This document shows positions 17,566-26,325 of a stretch of 64,000 bases of DNA, piece after piece. The DNA is taken from the NCBI GenBank assembly GCA_043764095.1, contig JAYUKX010000158.1, positions 37,325 to 101,324 on the forward strand, in the 5' to 3' direction. Under the pieces are notes generated by a model. The model searched no databases. It saw only the letters and a program-made list of their open reading frames with translations, and had not been told where the DNA came from. Position numbers and translations under genes: made by a program. The DNA comes from M3007 sp043764095 (lineage in GTDB: Bacteria; Bacteroidota; Bacteroidia; Chitinophagales; Saprospiraceae). Positions within the stretch are counted from its first letter, which is position 1. Each line of letters opens with the position of its first letter.

Positions 17566-19008
17566 ATGTCATCGAATCAAAATACGCCATTATTCAACCC
17601 CTCATTTGATCCATTTTCGGACGAAGACAAGGAAGAATATCGCGATCATATCGCTACGGTGGACCAAGAAGGAAAGCGGATATGGCTTTATCCCAAAAAG
17701 CCAAAAGGAAAACTATATAATGCCAGAACTTGGGTCAGTTTGATATTTTTGGTGATTTTCCTGAGCATGCCTTGGATCAAAGTTGATGGCGAACAGTTTT
17801 TATTATTCAATATTTTGGAGCGAAAATTTGTGTTGTTTGGATTACTATTTACACCACAGGATTTCCATTTATTTGTACTGGCCATGCTGACCTTTATCGT
17901 GTTCATTATCTTGTTCACGGTGGTTTTTGGTCGCCTTTTTTGTGGCTGGGTATGTCCACAAACGGTGTTTATGGAAATGTTTTACCGGAAAATCGAATAT
18001 TGGATAGAAGGCGATGCCGGGGAACAACGTCGATTGGATAGTGCCCCTTGGACACCCGAGAAAATTAGAAAAAAAGCATTAAAACACACGGTTTTCTTTT
18101 TGATTGCGCTGGTGGTTTCTAACTATTTTTTGGCGTATGTCATTGGTACCGATCAATTATTGAAAATCATAAATGACCCCGTTGGAGAACATTTAGGCGG
18201 ATTAGGGGCGATATTGCTGTTTTCAGTGCTTTTTTATGGTGTTTTTGCCCGTTTAAGGGAGCAAGTGTGTACTACGATTTGTCCTTATGGCCGCTTGCAA
18301 AGCGTTTTGCTCGTTAAAGATTCCATCGTAATCGCTTATGATTACAAAAGGGGTGAGCCTCGGGGCAAATTAAAAAAAGGAGTGGTTGACACCAATTTTG
18401 GAGATTGTATCGACTGTAACCTTTGCGTAGCAGTATGCCCTACGGGTATCGACATCCGCAACGGTACTCAATTGGAATGCACCAATTGCACCGCCTGTGT
18501 CGATGCCTGCAACCAAGTAATGGAAAAAGTAGGTAAAGAAACCAACCTCATCCGGTATGACTCCATGAACGGTATTGAGGCGGGTCGCAGAAAACTATTC
18601 ACCACTAGGGTATATGCTTATTCTGCGGTACTTGTTGGTTTGCTCGTTTTGGACATATTTATGTTTGCCAATAGAGGTGTAATGGAAAGTATCGTATTGC
18701 GCTCGCCGGGGCAACTTTATCAAAAAGTGGATGAAACGCATGTTTCCAATCTATACACCTATATCCTTATCAATAAAACCAACAAAGAATTACCGATTGA
18801 ATTGATTTCCGATACACCAGGATCTAAATTGCGGGTTGTTGGTCAAATACCATCGAGTATTCCTAAGAACGGAAAAATAGAAGGGGTGTTCTTTTTAGAG
18901 ATGCCTAACGATCAATTAAAAGGTAGGAAAACCCCGATTTCCATCCATATCCAATCTAACGGAAAAAAAGTGGACGAAATCGAGACTAATTTTATGGGAC
19001 CTAATTAA
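17566..19008 (+). CDS. ccoG: cbb3 oxidase accessory protein CcoG (ferredoxin-like copper reductase)
   Basis: The 480-residue form starts at MSSNQNTPLF (17566); an in-frame ATG at 17536 overlaps the -7 element. Membrane helices flank two [4Fe-4S] motifs, CIDCNLCVAVCPTG and CTNCTACVDACN, plus the NapH/CcoG signature FCGWVCPQTVFMEMFYRKIEYWIEG. The C terminus is an IG-like periplasmic domain. CcoG (FixG, RdxA) reduces Cu(II) for delivery to the oxidase. It is followed 9 nt later by ccoH. Confidence 0.96.
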   Translation: MSSNQNTPLFNPSFDPFSDEDKEEYRDHIATVDQEGKRIWLYPKKPKGKLYNARTWVSLIFLVIFLSMPWIKVDGEQFLLFNILERKFVLFGLLFTPQDFHLFVLAMLTFIVFIILFTVVFGRLFCGWVCPQTVFMEMFYRKIEYWIEGDAGEQRRLDSAPWTPEKIRKKALKHTVFFLIALVVSNYFLAYVIGTDQLLKIINDPVGEHLGGLGAILLFSVLFYGVFARLREQVCTTICPYGRLQSVLLVKDSIVIAYDYKRGEPRGKLKKGVVDTNFGDCIDCNLCVAVCPTGIDIRNGTQLECTNCTACVDACNQVMEKVGKETNLIRYDSMNGIEAGRRKLFTTRVYAYSAVLVGLLVLDIFMFANRGVMESIVLRSPGQLYQKVDETHVSNLYTYILINKTNKELPIELISDTPGSKLRVVGQIPSSIPKNGKIEGVFFLEMPNDQLKGRKTPISIHIQSNGKKVDEIETNFMGPN

Positions 19009-19017
19009 ATATATATT

Positions 19018-19461
19018 ATGATAAAATTCAACTGGGGTACAGGATTAATGCTTTTTTTTACCATATTTGTAGTGAGCATGCTGAGTTTAGTATTTGCTAC
19101 TTGCGGTCATGCGCCCAATTTGGTAGCAAAGAACTACTATGACCTTGATCTGAACTATCAAGCGCATTTGGTACAGAAACAGAACGCAGCAAAACTGGAT
19201 ACCCTACCGCAAATCCAGTTCAAAGCGCACCAACAGGTCGTTAGCATAGATTTCCCTAGTGGTATAACCGTGGACAAAGCAACCGCCAAATTTTTTCGGT
19301 CGGCCACTAGTGACGAGGATTTCTCCGTCGATTATTCCAACACAACACCAATGGTAGTTCCAATAGAACACCTTTTGCCCGGTAATTGGCATATCGAACT
19401 TACTTGGACATCTGGTGCGGACGATTATTTCCAGGAGACTACGGTTTTTATCCATCATTAG
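19018..19461 (+). CDS. ccoH: FixH/CcoH-family cbb3 assembly protein
   Basis: A 147-residue protein with one N-terminal helix (LMLFFTIFVVSMLSLVFATC) and a periplasmic beta domain (LVAKNYYDLDLNYQ, VSIDFPSGI, LLPGNWHIELTWTSG) matching FixH/CcoH. CcoH stays bound to the mature oxidase and is needed for its assembly. It lies 9 nt after ccoG. The cysteine in FATCGH is just beyond the helix. Confidence 0.9.
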   Translation: MIKFNWGTGLMLFFTIFVVSMLSLVFATCGHAPNLVAKNYYDLDLNYQAHLVQKQNAAKLDTLPQIQFKAHQQVVSIDFPSGITVDKATAKFFRSATSDEDFSVDYSNTTPMVVPIEHLLPGNWHIELTWTSGADDYFQETTVFIHH

Positions 19462-19528
19462 TTAAAAATACTAAATCCAATAAAGACCAATACTCAAACT
19501 TAATTAACACGCTAAAATTTTAAAAACT

Positions 19529-19741
19529 ATGCTAAATAATGTAGGATTGACCGATAGAATGATCCGTACGGTAATGGCAATTATACTTTTTGCCGTATTT
19601 TTCTCCCACACTTTGACCGGTACATTCGGTTATATTACGCTCATAGCGGGTATTGTGCTACTATTAACCAGTGTAGTTGGGTTTTGTCCGCTTTATGCTT
19701 TATTTGGTGCTTCTACTTGCCCACGCCCAAATAACAAATAA
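19529..19741 (+). CDS. DUF2892 (YgaP-like) membrane protein
   Basis: A 70-residue protein with N-terminal NVGLTDRMIRTVMAIILFAV, a second helix and the closing CPLYALFGASTCP. This is the inner-membrane DUF2892 fold found alone or fused to rhodanese domains. Its role is not established; sulfur or metal handling is often suggested because of the two conserved cysteines. It is 2 nt before the SafE-like gene, so the two are probably one transcript. Confidence 0.85.
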   Translation: MLNNVGLTDRMIRTVMAIILFAVFFSHTLTGTFGYITLIAGIVLLLTSVVGFCPLYALFGASTCPRPNNK

Positions 19742-19743
19742 TA

Positions 19744-20436
19744 ATGTTTTTTCTTGCAGCCATTTTACTGGGTTTGGCCAGTAGTTTGCATTGTGTGGGT
19801 ATGTGTGGCCCTCTGATGCTGGCATTACCCTATCAAGATACCGATCGGTTTGCTGTGGTACGTCAAATGTTGGTGTATCACAGCGGCCGTATCCTGACTT
19901 ATACAGGACTGGGCGTACTTTTTGGGCTTTTAGGACAAGGCTTATCGCTGGCTGGGTTGCAGCAATTTTTGTCCATATCGGCGGGTATTTTTATGTTTGC
20001 AATGGCATTATTGGCTTGGCAATACGAACAAATAGTAACTGCTTTGCCCGGATTTGGCCGATTTACCAAATGGGTTCAATTTCATTTGTCACAAAGACTC
20101 CGCAATACTTCCCATTTTTCTTATTTCTCGATTGGCCTATTGAACGGACTATTGCCTTGCGGTATGGTGTACGCCGCGCTTGCTGGTGCTATTGCTACCA
20201 CAAAAGGTGCTACTGGAGGCCTTTTTATGGCTGTTTTTGGTTTGGGTACACTACCGTTACTATTCATGGCTATGTACTTCGGACGGTCTTTTAAAAACAC
20301 CATACGACAACAGGTCAAGGTGATCCAACCCGTTTTATTTATGGTAGTTGGCTTGCTGTTGCTGCAACGCGGGCTGAATATGAATATCGCCTTTTTTGAG
20401 GCAGTAGTACCTGGTGCTACTTATGATTGCCATTAA
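19744..20436 (+). CDS. SafE/UreH-like membrane protein of the cbb3 cluster
   Basis: A 230-residue, six-helix protein with the CxxC-like start LGLASSLHCVGMCGPLMLALP, a repeat-related second half (FSIGLLNGLLPCGMVYAALAGA) and a C-terminal helix. This is the sulfite exporter TauE/SafE superfamily branch (UreH_2) that is routinely encoded next to cbb3 oxidases and is thought to help with copper or haem supply. The cysteines in LHCVGMCG and LPCGM suit a metal site. It ends the cco run. Confidence 0.88.
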   Translation: MFFLAAILLGLASSLHCVGMCGPLMLALPYQDTDRFAVVRQMLVYHSGRILTYTGLGVLFGLLGQGLSLAGLQQFLSISAGIFMFAMALLAWQYEQIVTALPGFGRFTKWVQFHLSQRLRNTSHFSYFSIGLLNGLLPCGMVYAALAGAIATTKGATGGLFMAVFGLGTLPLLFMAMYFGRSFKNTIRQQVKVIQPVLFMVVGLLLLQRGLNMNIAFFEAVVPGATYDCH

Positions 20437-20445
20437 ACCTTAACG

Positions 20446-20511
20446 TTGACATAAATCAACCCAGCCATTAATCTAAGTCCTCCCCTGCTTATCCATTGCT
20501 GTCTAATTTTG
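20446..20511 (+). promoter_or_regulatory. Fnr/Crp-like box plus distant -7 element upstream of the CBS-Usp operon
   Basis: TTGAC-ATAA-ATCAA (20446-20459) is close to the classical Fnr consensus. TAATTTTG (20504-20511) is a full -7 match and lies exactly 44 nt downstream, twice the 22-nt gap of the other sites. This puts the box near -62 to -64, as in class I activation. Confidence 0.6.
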
Positions 20512-20544
20512 TAGCAACAATTTTATTAAAAAAAAAATTACACC

Positions 20545-21012
20545 ATGAACATTTTTGCGCCTATATCGTCCCTTATGACCGGACACAAACAGTTGGTTAC
20601 TGTTAACCCAGAAGACTCTTTGATGCACGTTAAGGAAATTTTTGAAACACATCATTTTCACCATATTCCTGTAGTTCGTTTCCACGAAATAGTGGGAATT
20701 ATCAGTAAAAGTGATTTTGAACACTTTTTGGGTGGTGCTATTTTGTACCAATCCGATCGTTTACTGCGCGAAAACCGTTTAAAACGGGAAAAAGCAGAGG
20801 AGATTATGACAACTCGTATGGGTAAAGTAGAATCCACAGATCGAATTAATGTTGCCTTAGAGATATTTAACCTCAACCGCTTCCATGCATTGCCGGTAGT
20901 GGATAATGACGAACTGGTGGGTATTATCACGACTTACGATATACTCAAGGCACTATCAGCCGAATTACCGAAAGACCCCACTTCTGTTTATGATAAACAA
21001 GATACACTATGA
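20545..21012 (+). CDS. Two-CBS-domain protein
   Basis: A 155-residue cytoplasmic protein with two CBS domains: PISSLMTGHKQLVTVNPEDSL..HHFHHIPVVRFHEIVGIISKSDF (1-62) and AEEIMTTRMGKVESTDRI...LNRFHALPVVDNDELVGIITTYDIL (80-138). Paired CBS domains bind adenine nucleotides and act as energy sensors; stand-alone ones such as Hrp1 occur in hypoxia regulons. It overlaps the following Usp gene by 4 nt (ATGA), so the two are co-translated. Confidence 0.92.
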   Translation: MNIFAPISSLMTGHKQLVTVNPEDSLMHVKEIFETHHFHHIPVVRFHEIVGIISKSDFEHFLGGAILYQSDRLLRENRLKREKAEEIMTTRMGKVESTDRINVALEIFNLNRFHALPVVDNDELVGIITTYDILKALSAELPKDPTSVYDKQDTL

Positions 21013-21908
21013 AATTAGCAAATATTATTGTCCCCGTTGACATGAGCGATGCCTCGGGCAATGCGTTAGAATTTGCATGGAAAATGGCAGAAATAGCGGG
21101 TGCTGATATTGAAGTCCTTTATGTCATGGATAAAGTATTAGAAGGACAGCAAAAGGGGCATTCCGGTATGCTGTCGCAAATGTATAACAGTACTGAAAAC
21201 GAATTGCATACTTTTGTTGAAGAAACGATCCGAGGTTTTGGCGGTGAATGGCCGATAGAAGACCGCTTGGCTTATATGCCCGAAGATAACGAAACAAAAC
21301 TAAAAGAACCGGTAGTTCGCATACAAATAGCGTATGGTTTGCCGGATGTGGTGATAAAAGAAATGTCGAACCCAAGTAATCTTGTGGTGATGAGTACCAC
21401 CGGTCGGAGTGCTTTAGGTAGTCGTATTTTTGGTTCTACTTGCATCGAAGTTTCCAAAAATGCGCCTGGAAACATACTTTTTGTACCCAGTAAGGCCACG
21501 TTTGGAGGTTTTGACCATGTGCTGTATGCCAGTAATGCAGCGTCACTGGGCTATCAACGGATTCAACAAGCGATGAGTTTTGCAGGGTATTTTGACAGTC
21601 AAATCCACTTTGTTCACGTAGGACACGCGGGAGAAGAAGGGGTAGATCTAGAAAAACGATTGTTTGAAATTGAATATAAAAGCCTACAACCCAGTAACCC
21701 ATTTTTATATACAAGGATGATTGATGACGAAAATGTTACGGCTTCATTAATGGAGTACGCTTTGTTTCATCGTATCGAATTGATGATTTTTGTAACAGCA
21801 CAACGCCATTTTTGGGAAGATGTACTACACAATAGTATTACTCAGCAGGTATTACACGCTGACGAATACCCCATGTTGGTCATCCATGCGGAGCATATTA
21901 TCAATTAA
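21009..21908 (+). CDS. Tandem universal stress protein
   Basis: A 299-residue protein with two Usp halves. The first (1-158) begins ANIIVPVDMSDASGNALEFAWKMA and has the loop STTGRSALGSRIFGS, with Ser in place of the first Gly. The second half (165-299) is degenerate and keeps mainly the beta-alpha pattern. It is the second Usp protein of the block, co-transcribed with the CBS gene and the thioredoxin-like gene 3 nt downstream. Confidence 0.88.
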   Translation: MKLANIIVPVDMSDASGNALEFAWKMAEIAGADIEVLYVMDKVLEGQQKGHSGMLSQMYNSTENELHTFVEETIRGFGGEWPIEDRLAYMPEDNETKLKEPVVRIQIAYGLPDVVIKEMSNPSNLVVMSTTGRSALGSRIFGSTCIEVSKNAPGNILFVPSKATFGGFDHVLYASNAASLGYQRIQQAMSFAGYFDSQIHFVHVGHAGEEGVDLEKRLFEIEYKSLQPSNPFLYTRMIDDENVTASLMEYALFHRIELMIFVTAQRHFWEDVLHNSITQQVLHADEYPMLVIHAEHIIN

Positions 21909-21911
21909 GAT

Positions 21912-22229
21912 ATGGCAACTCAGCACTATTTTGAAAAACAGATTGCAGGGGATCGACCGGTACTCATTGATTTTTATGAGCAGAAATGCAACCCTTGCAA
22001 AATAGCATGCCACTCGGTGGATGAGATTAAAAAGGCTATTGGTAACAAAGCAAAAGTACTTAAAATAGATCTTGATGAAAACCCAAACTTTATTGAAGAT
22101 TTTAATATTTATGGAGTCCCTTGTTTTATCATTTTTATGAATGGCAAAATACATTGGAAACATATTGGAGTACTCAGCACGGCTGAACTGCTGGAGCATT
22201 TGGAATTGGCTATTAATGAGGTGCAATGA
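21912..22229 (+). CDS. Thioredoxin-fold protein
   Basis: A 105-residue thioredoxin-like protein without a signal peptide. The active site reads FYEQKCNPCKIAC, i.e. CxxC with Asn-Pro in place of Gly-Pro and a third cysteine after it; the cis-proline loop is YGVPCFIIF, with an extra cysteine. The unusual CNPC site suggests a specialised disulfide or metal-related role. It is the last gene of the CBS-Usp operon and is followed by a strong hairpin. Confidence 0.88.
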   Translation: MATQHYFEKQIAGDRPVLIDFYEQKCNPCKIACHSVDEIKKAIGNKAKVLKIDLDENPNFIEDFNIYGVPCFIIFMNGKIHWKHIGVLSTAELLEHLELAINEVQ

Positions 22230-22238
22230 GGTTAGTAA

Positions 22239-22280
22239 TTTAACATTCAACATTTAAAATTATAAATGTTGAATGTTAAA
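22239..22280. terminator. Bidirectional hairpin between convergent genes
   Basis: Perfect 18-bp arms TTTAACATTCAACATTTA (22239-22256) and its complement (22263-22280) with a 6-nt loop, between the thioredoxin gene and the convergent HMA gene. It is AT-only apart from two G/C pairs per turn. Likely shared terminator. Confidence 0.6.
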
Positions 22281-22326
22281 TACTAAATTATAAATGCGAA
22301 TTTCCCAAAAAGCACAACCTACTCCC

Positions 22327-22593
22327 CTACCCTTTTATCCTACCGATCGCACAACTGATATAAGATTTTCCCTGTTTCAATAATGTATTATGCCCCGCCT
22401 CGGGATACCCCATTGAGCTAAGTGTATCGGCAACTAAAGAGCGGATATCGTCTTGTTCCGCTTCAACGGTTACTGTATTGGTTTCAAAATCTACCTCAAC
22501 ATCTGTAATGCCAGGTAAAGTAATCAACCCATTACGGATACTGGATGCACATCCGCCGCATTTCAGGTTTTCAATGACAAATGAATTTTTCAT
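22327..22593 (-). CDS. Heavy-metal-associated (CopZ-like) protein
   Basis: An 88-residue protein: an HMA domain (1-68) with NLKCGGCASSIRNGL, where the site is CGGC, and a 20-residue tail (LLKQGKSYISCAIGRIKG). It is a probable cytosolic copper chaperone that could feed CcoI. It is divergent from the DUF4136 operon; the shared Fnr/Crp-like box at 22680 has a perfect TAAATTTG -7 element on this strand. Confidence 0.9.
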   Translation of the reverse strand: MKNSFVIENLKCGGCASSIRNGLITLPGITDVEVDFETNTVTVEAEQDDIRSLVADTLSSMGYPEAGHNTLLKQGKSYISCAIGRIKG

Positions 22594-22649
22594 ATTTTAA
22601 AATTAATTAAGTAATATATAATAGGTTATCGCCACACGATATACTACCA

Positions 22650-22745
22650 CAAATTTAAGCACCTGAAAATAACGAAGTATTGACAATCATCATCTGCAAC
22701 TTAGATTAATATCATATTCACACCGGCTTCAATACACCAATTTTG
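22650..22745. promoter_or_regulatory. Divergent promoter region around one Fnr/Crp-like box
   Basis: The box TTGAC-AATC-ATCAT is at 22680-22693. On the minus strand TAAATTTG (22657 down to 22650) follows after exactly 22 nt and serves the HMA gene. On the plus strand CAATTTTG (22738-22745) follows after exactly 44 nt and serves the DUF4136 operon, whose ATG at 22750 would be almost leaderless. One box appears to serve both directions. Confidence 0.65.
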
Positions 22746-22749
22746 CTCC

Positions 22750-23346
22750 ATGAAAAACATACAAACTAAGAAATATCTACACGTTCTTATTGGCGTTTTG
22801 CTGTTTTTGATCTTAACAATCAGTTGTTCGCCATTACAAAAGGTATATGCAGAAGAAGAACCTGGCATTAACCTTTATCGGTACCATACTTACTGTTGGT
22901 TGGACAATCCGTCCACCATACAAGGCGCTAAAGGCCCTGCGTGGCTTACCGAAAGCACCAACAACAATATTCGAGCCTCGGTAGAAAACCAATTGGACAA
23001 ATTGGGTTTTAAAAAAAGTAGTGCTTACGCCGATCTTACACTCCATTATCATATTGTCTTAAAAAACGAAATGCGCTATGTCTATGACTTACAATGCCGT
23101 AGTTACGAGGTAGGTAACTACGACAGCCGATGCGATCGGGTAACAATGGTTCCAATGGTGGAAGGTACGCTAATTATTGATCTACTCGATACCGCCACAG
23201 GTAACCAAGTTTGGCGGGGAGGAGCAGTCAGTTACTTGGATCATATACAGCCTAACGAAGTAGATGATCGCTTGAGCACAGCAATACTAGAAATATTCAA
23301 AGCGTTTCCACGTGCCCCTAAAGGCAAAGCAGAACCTCGCCCATAA
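22750..23346 (+). CDS. DUF4136 lipoprotein
   Basis: A 198-residue protein with a lipoprotein signal (VLLFLILTISC followed by SPLQKV). The mature domain has the DUF4136 pattern: NLYRYHTYCWLDN near the start, NIRASVENQLDKLGFKKS, YADLTLHYHIVLK and GTLIIDLLDTATGNQVWRGGAVSYL. The function of these envelope lipoproteins is unknown. It is co-directional with the next gene, 13 nt away, and is under the divergent Fnr/Crp-like box. Confidence 0.85.
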   Translation: MKNIQTKKYLHVLIGVLLFLILTISCSPLQKVYAEEEPGINLYRYHTYCWLDNPSTIQGAKGPAWLTESTNNNIRASVENQLDKLGFKKSSAYADLTLHYHIVLKNEMRYVYDLQCRSYEVGNYDSRCDRVTMVPMVEGTLIIDLLDTATGNQVWRGGAVSYLDHIQPNEVDDRLSTAILEIFKAFPRAPKGKAEPRP

Positions 23347-23359
23347 ACATCATAACAAC

Positions 23360-25015
23360 ATGAAAATCAAATACTTAACACAAGAACTCACCATACTATT
23401 GTTGTTTTCAATCGCTGTGCCAGTTTTTACGCAGTCCGATTCTGTCCTACTTCATAGTTTGGCGGAGGAAAATAAAAAATCCGTTGAAGCCCTAGTTTTA
23501 TACCCACCCGGTATAAGATTAGCCATCCTTGAAGCCTGCACACACCCTGAAATCATTATCAAGATGCAGGACATGCGCGACAAAACGAGTGGAGCATTTC
23601 GAGTACTGATCGAAGATTTCCCTCGTAGTACTCAGGCAGATTTTTATGATTTAAGTCGTTATCCAAATTTAATTGAATCACTCGTTCTGCAAAAAGGCAA
23701 TCCTGTTCCATTAAAAAAATTGCTCGAAGTACTACCCGAAAATAAACGGGCAGATGCCTATGAAACCATTTCTACTCAGATGCCCACGCTCCACCAAATC
23801 AATGACTTAAACCGAACCTCACAACAAGCCTTTCAGCAATTGATTGCACCTTTTTCTGTAAAAGCAAAGCAGTCATTTGAAACATTACTGGCACTTCCGG
23901 AGGTACTTGATCTACTCAATGAGGATTTACGCTTTACCGTTATCGTTGGTGATACTTATCGCGAAAACCCAGATTGGGTAATCAAGAAAACAGATTCCCT
24001 TAGCTTAGCGGTAGCACGTGCCCAAGGCCAAGAATTGGAAGACTGGAAATCTGATTTGGAGAATGATCCATTAGCAAAAGCGGAGCTAGAAACCGCTGCT
24101 ACTGAATACGCTACCGAAAATAGCCTTGCACTCTACGACTCGGAAGGAAACGATCTATTTATCAGAGCAGAAGAGGAATACGCACAATATTATTTTTACG
24201 CTTATCCTTACTGGTATGGATACCCATGGTGGGAGCCTGCTCCGCGTTGGCATCCATATCCTTGGTGGTGGGATTGGGGTGGGTATTTCTATCAACAAAA
24301 TATGGTACTTGTATTTTTACCTTCTGCTCATTTTATGAATTGGTATTTTGATCACCCGCAGCACCATAACCATTATAACCACTTGTCCACGCATTTTGTC
24401 AACCATTATCAACAGCATAGCAGATCAGGTACTCCCTTTACCACAAGTATTCGTGAGTGGCGTGGGCAAAATCAAGCAGTTATTTCCGAAAGTTTTTTGA
24501 ATGATAAAGATAACCTACCAAAAAGATTAAAAGAATTTGGCAGGTTTGAAGAAAGTTACCAAGAATACACGCAAAAAAATCCTAGAAAGCCTGTAACCAA
24601 AGCAGATTTTTTTGATAAAAACAGCAAAAAATATCCCGTTTTACGAGAACCACGCAATGCCGCTAAAATCGAAATCCAACAAAAAAATGAGGTAAAGCAA
24701 AATAGTAGAACCAATTGGACACCAGCCAAGGAACCTGTTAATCCCCAAAAAACACCACAAACTGTTCGTCCTACACCGCGTACGCCTTTACCGAATAAAG
24801 AAACACCCACTACCCGCCAACCTGCACCTATCCAACGCCCTAGCACTAATCCTAATGAGGCAAAAGAATACCACCGCCAAAAATGGGAGGAAACAAAACC
24901 CCAACAACAACAAACACCTAAAAACAATACCGCGCCACGGCCAAATAATACCGTACCTAGTAAAAGTAGAAACCCACCTATGAATCCCAAAAGTAGAGGA
25001 GGAGGAGGAGGTTAA
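23360..25015 (+). CDS. Secreted DUF3300-like protein with aromatic and His-rich middle and Pro/Gln tail
   Basis: The 551-residue form starts at MKIKYLTQEL (23360) with a signal peptide ending VFTQ; an in-frame ATG at 23312 lies inside the previous gene. Residues 30-250 are helical, with the VEALVLYPPGIRLAIL and LLALPEVLDLLNEDL segments reminiscent of DUF3300. A Tyr/Trp-rich stretch (YPYWYGYPWWEP, YPWWWDWGGYF) and a His cluster (HPQHHNHYNHLSTHF) follow, then a disordered Pro/Gln/Asn-rich tail ending in GGGGG. Some low-complexity features could bind metal or cell-wall material. Function unknown; co-transcribed with the DUF4136 gene. Confidence 0.65.
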   Translation: MKIKYLTQELTILLLFSIAVPVFTQSDSVLLHSLAEENKKSVEALVLYPPGIRLAILEACTHPEIIIKMQDMRDKTSGAFRVLIEDFPRSTQADFYDLSRYPNLIESLVLQKGNPVPLKKLLEVLPENKRADAYETISTQMPTLHQINDLNRTSQQAFQQLIAPFSVKAKQSFETLLALPEVLDLLNEDLRFTVIVGDTYRENPDWVIKKTDSLSLAVARAQGQELEDWKSDLENDPLAKAELETAATEYATENSLALYDSEGNDLFIRAEEEYAQYYFYAYPYWYGYPWWEPAPRWHPYPWWWDWGGYFYQQNMVLVFLPSAHFMNWYFDHPQHHNHYNHLSTHFVNHYQQHSRSGTPFTTSIREWRGQNQAVISESFLNDKDNLPKRLKEFGRFEESYQEYTQKNPRKPVTKADFFDKNSKKYPVLREPRNAAKIEIQQKNEVKQNSRTNWTPAKEPVNPQKTPQTVRPTPRTPLPNKETPTTRQPAPIQRPSTNPNEAKEYHRQKWEETKPQQQQTPKNNTAPRPNNTVPSKSRNPPMNPKSRGGGGG

Positions 25016-25034
25016 AAAAACAATAACATGTCCA

Positions 25035-26309
25035 ATGACTTATATTCAAGCAGCAGAAGCCCTTCAGATCATCCAATCAGGCCAACGCATTTACATACAC
25101 GGAAGTGCTTGTACGCCCATCTTTATGCTCCAGAAACTGGCCGAACAAGCCCAGAGGTGGAAAGACCTGGAACTGGTCTCTATCAGTTTGTATGGCAACA
25201 TAGAGGTGGACAAACCGGCTTACTCAGACCACTTCCGGATGAACTCTCTTTTTGTTTCGGACAGCATTCGGCAGGCAGTAAATGAAGGTAGAGGCGACTA
25301 TATTCCTATATTTTTGAGCGAAATACCCGACTTGTTCAAGCGGAATATATTGCCAATTGATGTAGCCATTGTATCTGTTTCAGAACCCGATAAACATGGT
25401 TTTTGCTCACTAGGCACTTCTGTGGATATAGCACGTTCTGCTGTTAATGCTGCAAAGTATGTGATTGCACAGGTAAATCCACAAGTACCCCGCACCCATG
25501 GCGATGGCATGATACACACCAGTCGTTTTCATGCAATGGTCTTTGGGGACGTACCACTTCCCGAAGTGCAGTATAGCAACAAAGTAGGCGAGCATGAACT
25601 AAAAATTGGTCAAATAATTGCCGAATTAATCGAAGACCGTAGCACATTACAAATGGGTATTGGTGCTATCCCCGATGCCGTGCTACAATGCCTGAGCAAC
25701 CATAAAGACTTAGGCGTACACACAGAGATGTTTTCAGATGGATTGATTGATTTGATCGAAACAGGGGTGGTCAATAACCGCTATAAAAAGATTCATCCAC
25801 ATAAAACTGTTAGTTCATTCGCATTGGGAACTCGAAGGTTATACGATTATGTGGACGACAATCCTGCGTTCGCCTTTCTCGATATTGACTATGTAAATGA
25901 AGCCTCTGTTATAAAACGTAACGACCGTGTGGTGGCCATCAATAGTGCCATTGAGGTCGATTTAACGGGACAGGTTTGCGCCGACTCCATTGGTACCTAC
26001 CACTATTCTGGTGTAGGGGGGCAAATGGATTTTATTCGCGGCGCAGCACTTTCGGACGGCGGCAAACCGATTATTGCCCTCACTTCCCGCACAAAAAAAG
26101 GCATTTCGCGTATTGTGCCCATGCTCAAGCCCGGAGCAGGCGTAGTCACCACCCGTGCACATGTGCATTATGTAGTGACAGAATACGGCGCAGCATTCCT
26201 TTTTGGGAAAAACCTGCGCCAACGAGCACACGCACTCATCAGTATTGCACACCCCGATGATCGGGAAATGCTGGAACGTGCGGCATTTGAGCGTTTTAAG
26301 GTGTTTTAA
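25035..26309 (+). CDS. Acetyl-CoA hydrolase/CoA-transferase family protein
   Basis: A 424-residue cytoplasmic enzyme of the Cat1/4-hydroxybutyrate CoA-transferase type. Landmarks are RIYIHGSACTP near the N terminus, DVAIVSVSEPDKHGFCSLGTSVD, LQMGIGAIPDAV, LGVHTEMFSDGLIDLIETGVV, YSGVGGQMDFIRGAALSDGGKPI and VTEYGAAFLFGKNLRQRA. It moves CoA between acetyl-CoA and other acids or hydrolyses acyl-CoA, consistent with acetate formation when respiration is limited. It is 19 nt after the previous gene and probably belongs to the same operon. Confidence 0.9.
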   Translation: MTYIQAAEALQIIQSGQRIYIHGSACTPIFMLQKLAEQAQRWKDLELVSISLYGNIEVDKPAYSDHFRMNSLFVSDSIRQAVNEGRGDYIPIFLSEIPDLFKRNILPIDVAIVSVSEPDKHGFCSLGTSVDIARSAVNAAKYVIAQVNPQVPRTHGDGMIHTSRFHAMVFGDVPLPEVQYSNKVGEHELKIGQIIAELIEDRSTLQMGIGAIPDAVLQCLSNHKDLGVHTEMFSDGLIDLIETGVVNNRYKKIHPHKTVSSFALGTRRLYDYVDDNPAFAFLDIDYVNEASVIKRNDRVVAINSAIEVDLTGQVCADSIGTYHYSGVGGQMDFIRGAALSDGGKPIIALTSRTKKGISRIVPMLKPGAGVVTTRAHVHYVVTEYGAAFLFGKNLRQRAHALISIAHPDDREMLERAAFERFKVF

Positions 26310-26315
26310 AACGCT
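26290..26315. terminator. Hairpin overlapping the CoA-transferase stop codon
   Basis: Arms AGCGTTTTAA (26290-26299) and TTAAAACGCT (26306-26315) overlap the TAA at 26307. The next gene is convergent, so this is a likely shared terminator. Confidence 0.45.
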
Positions 26316-26325
26316 ATCAGATAAT

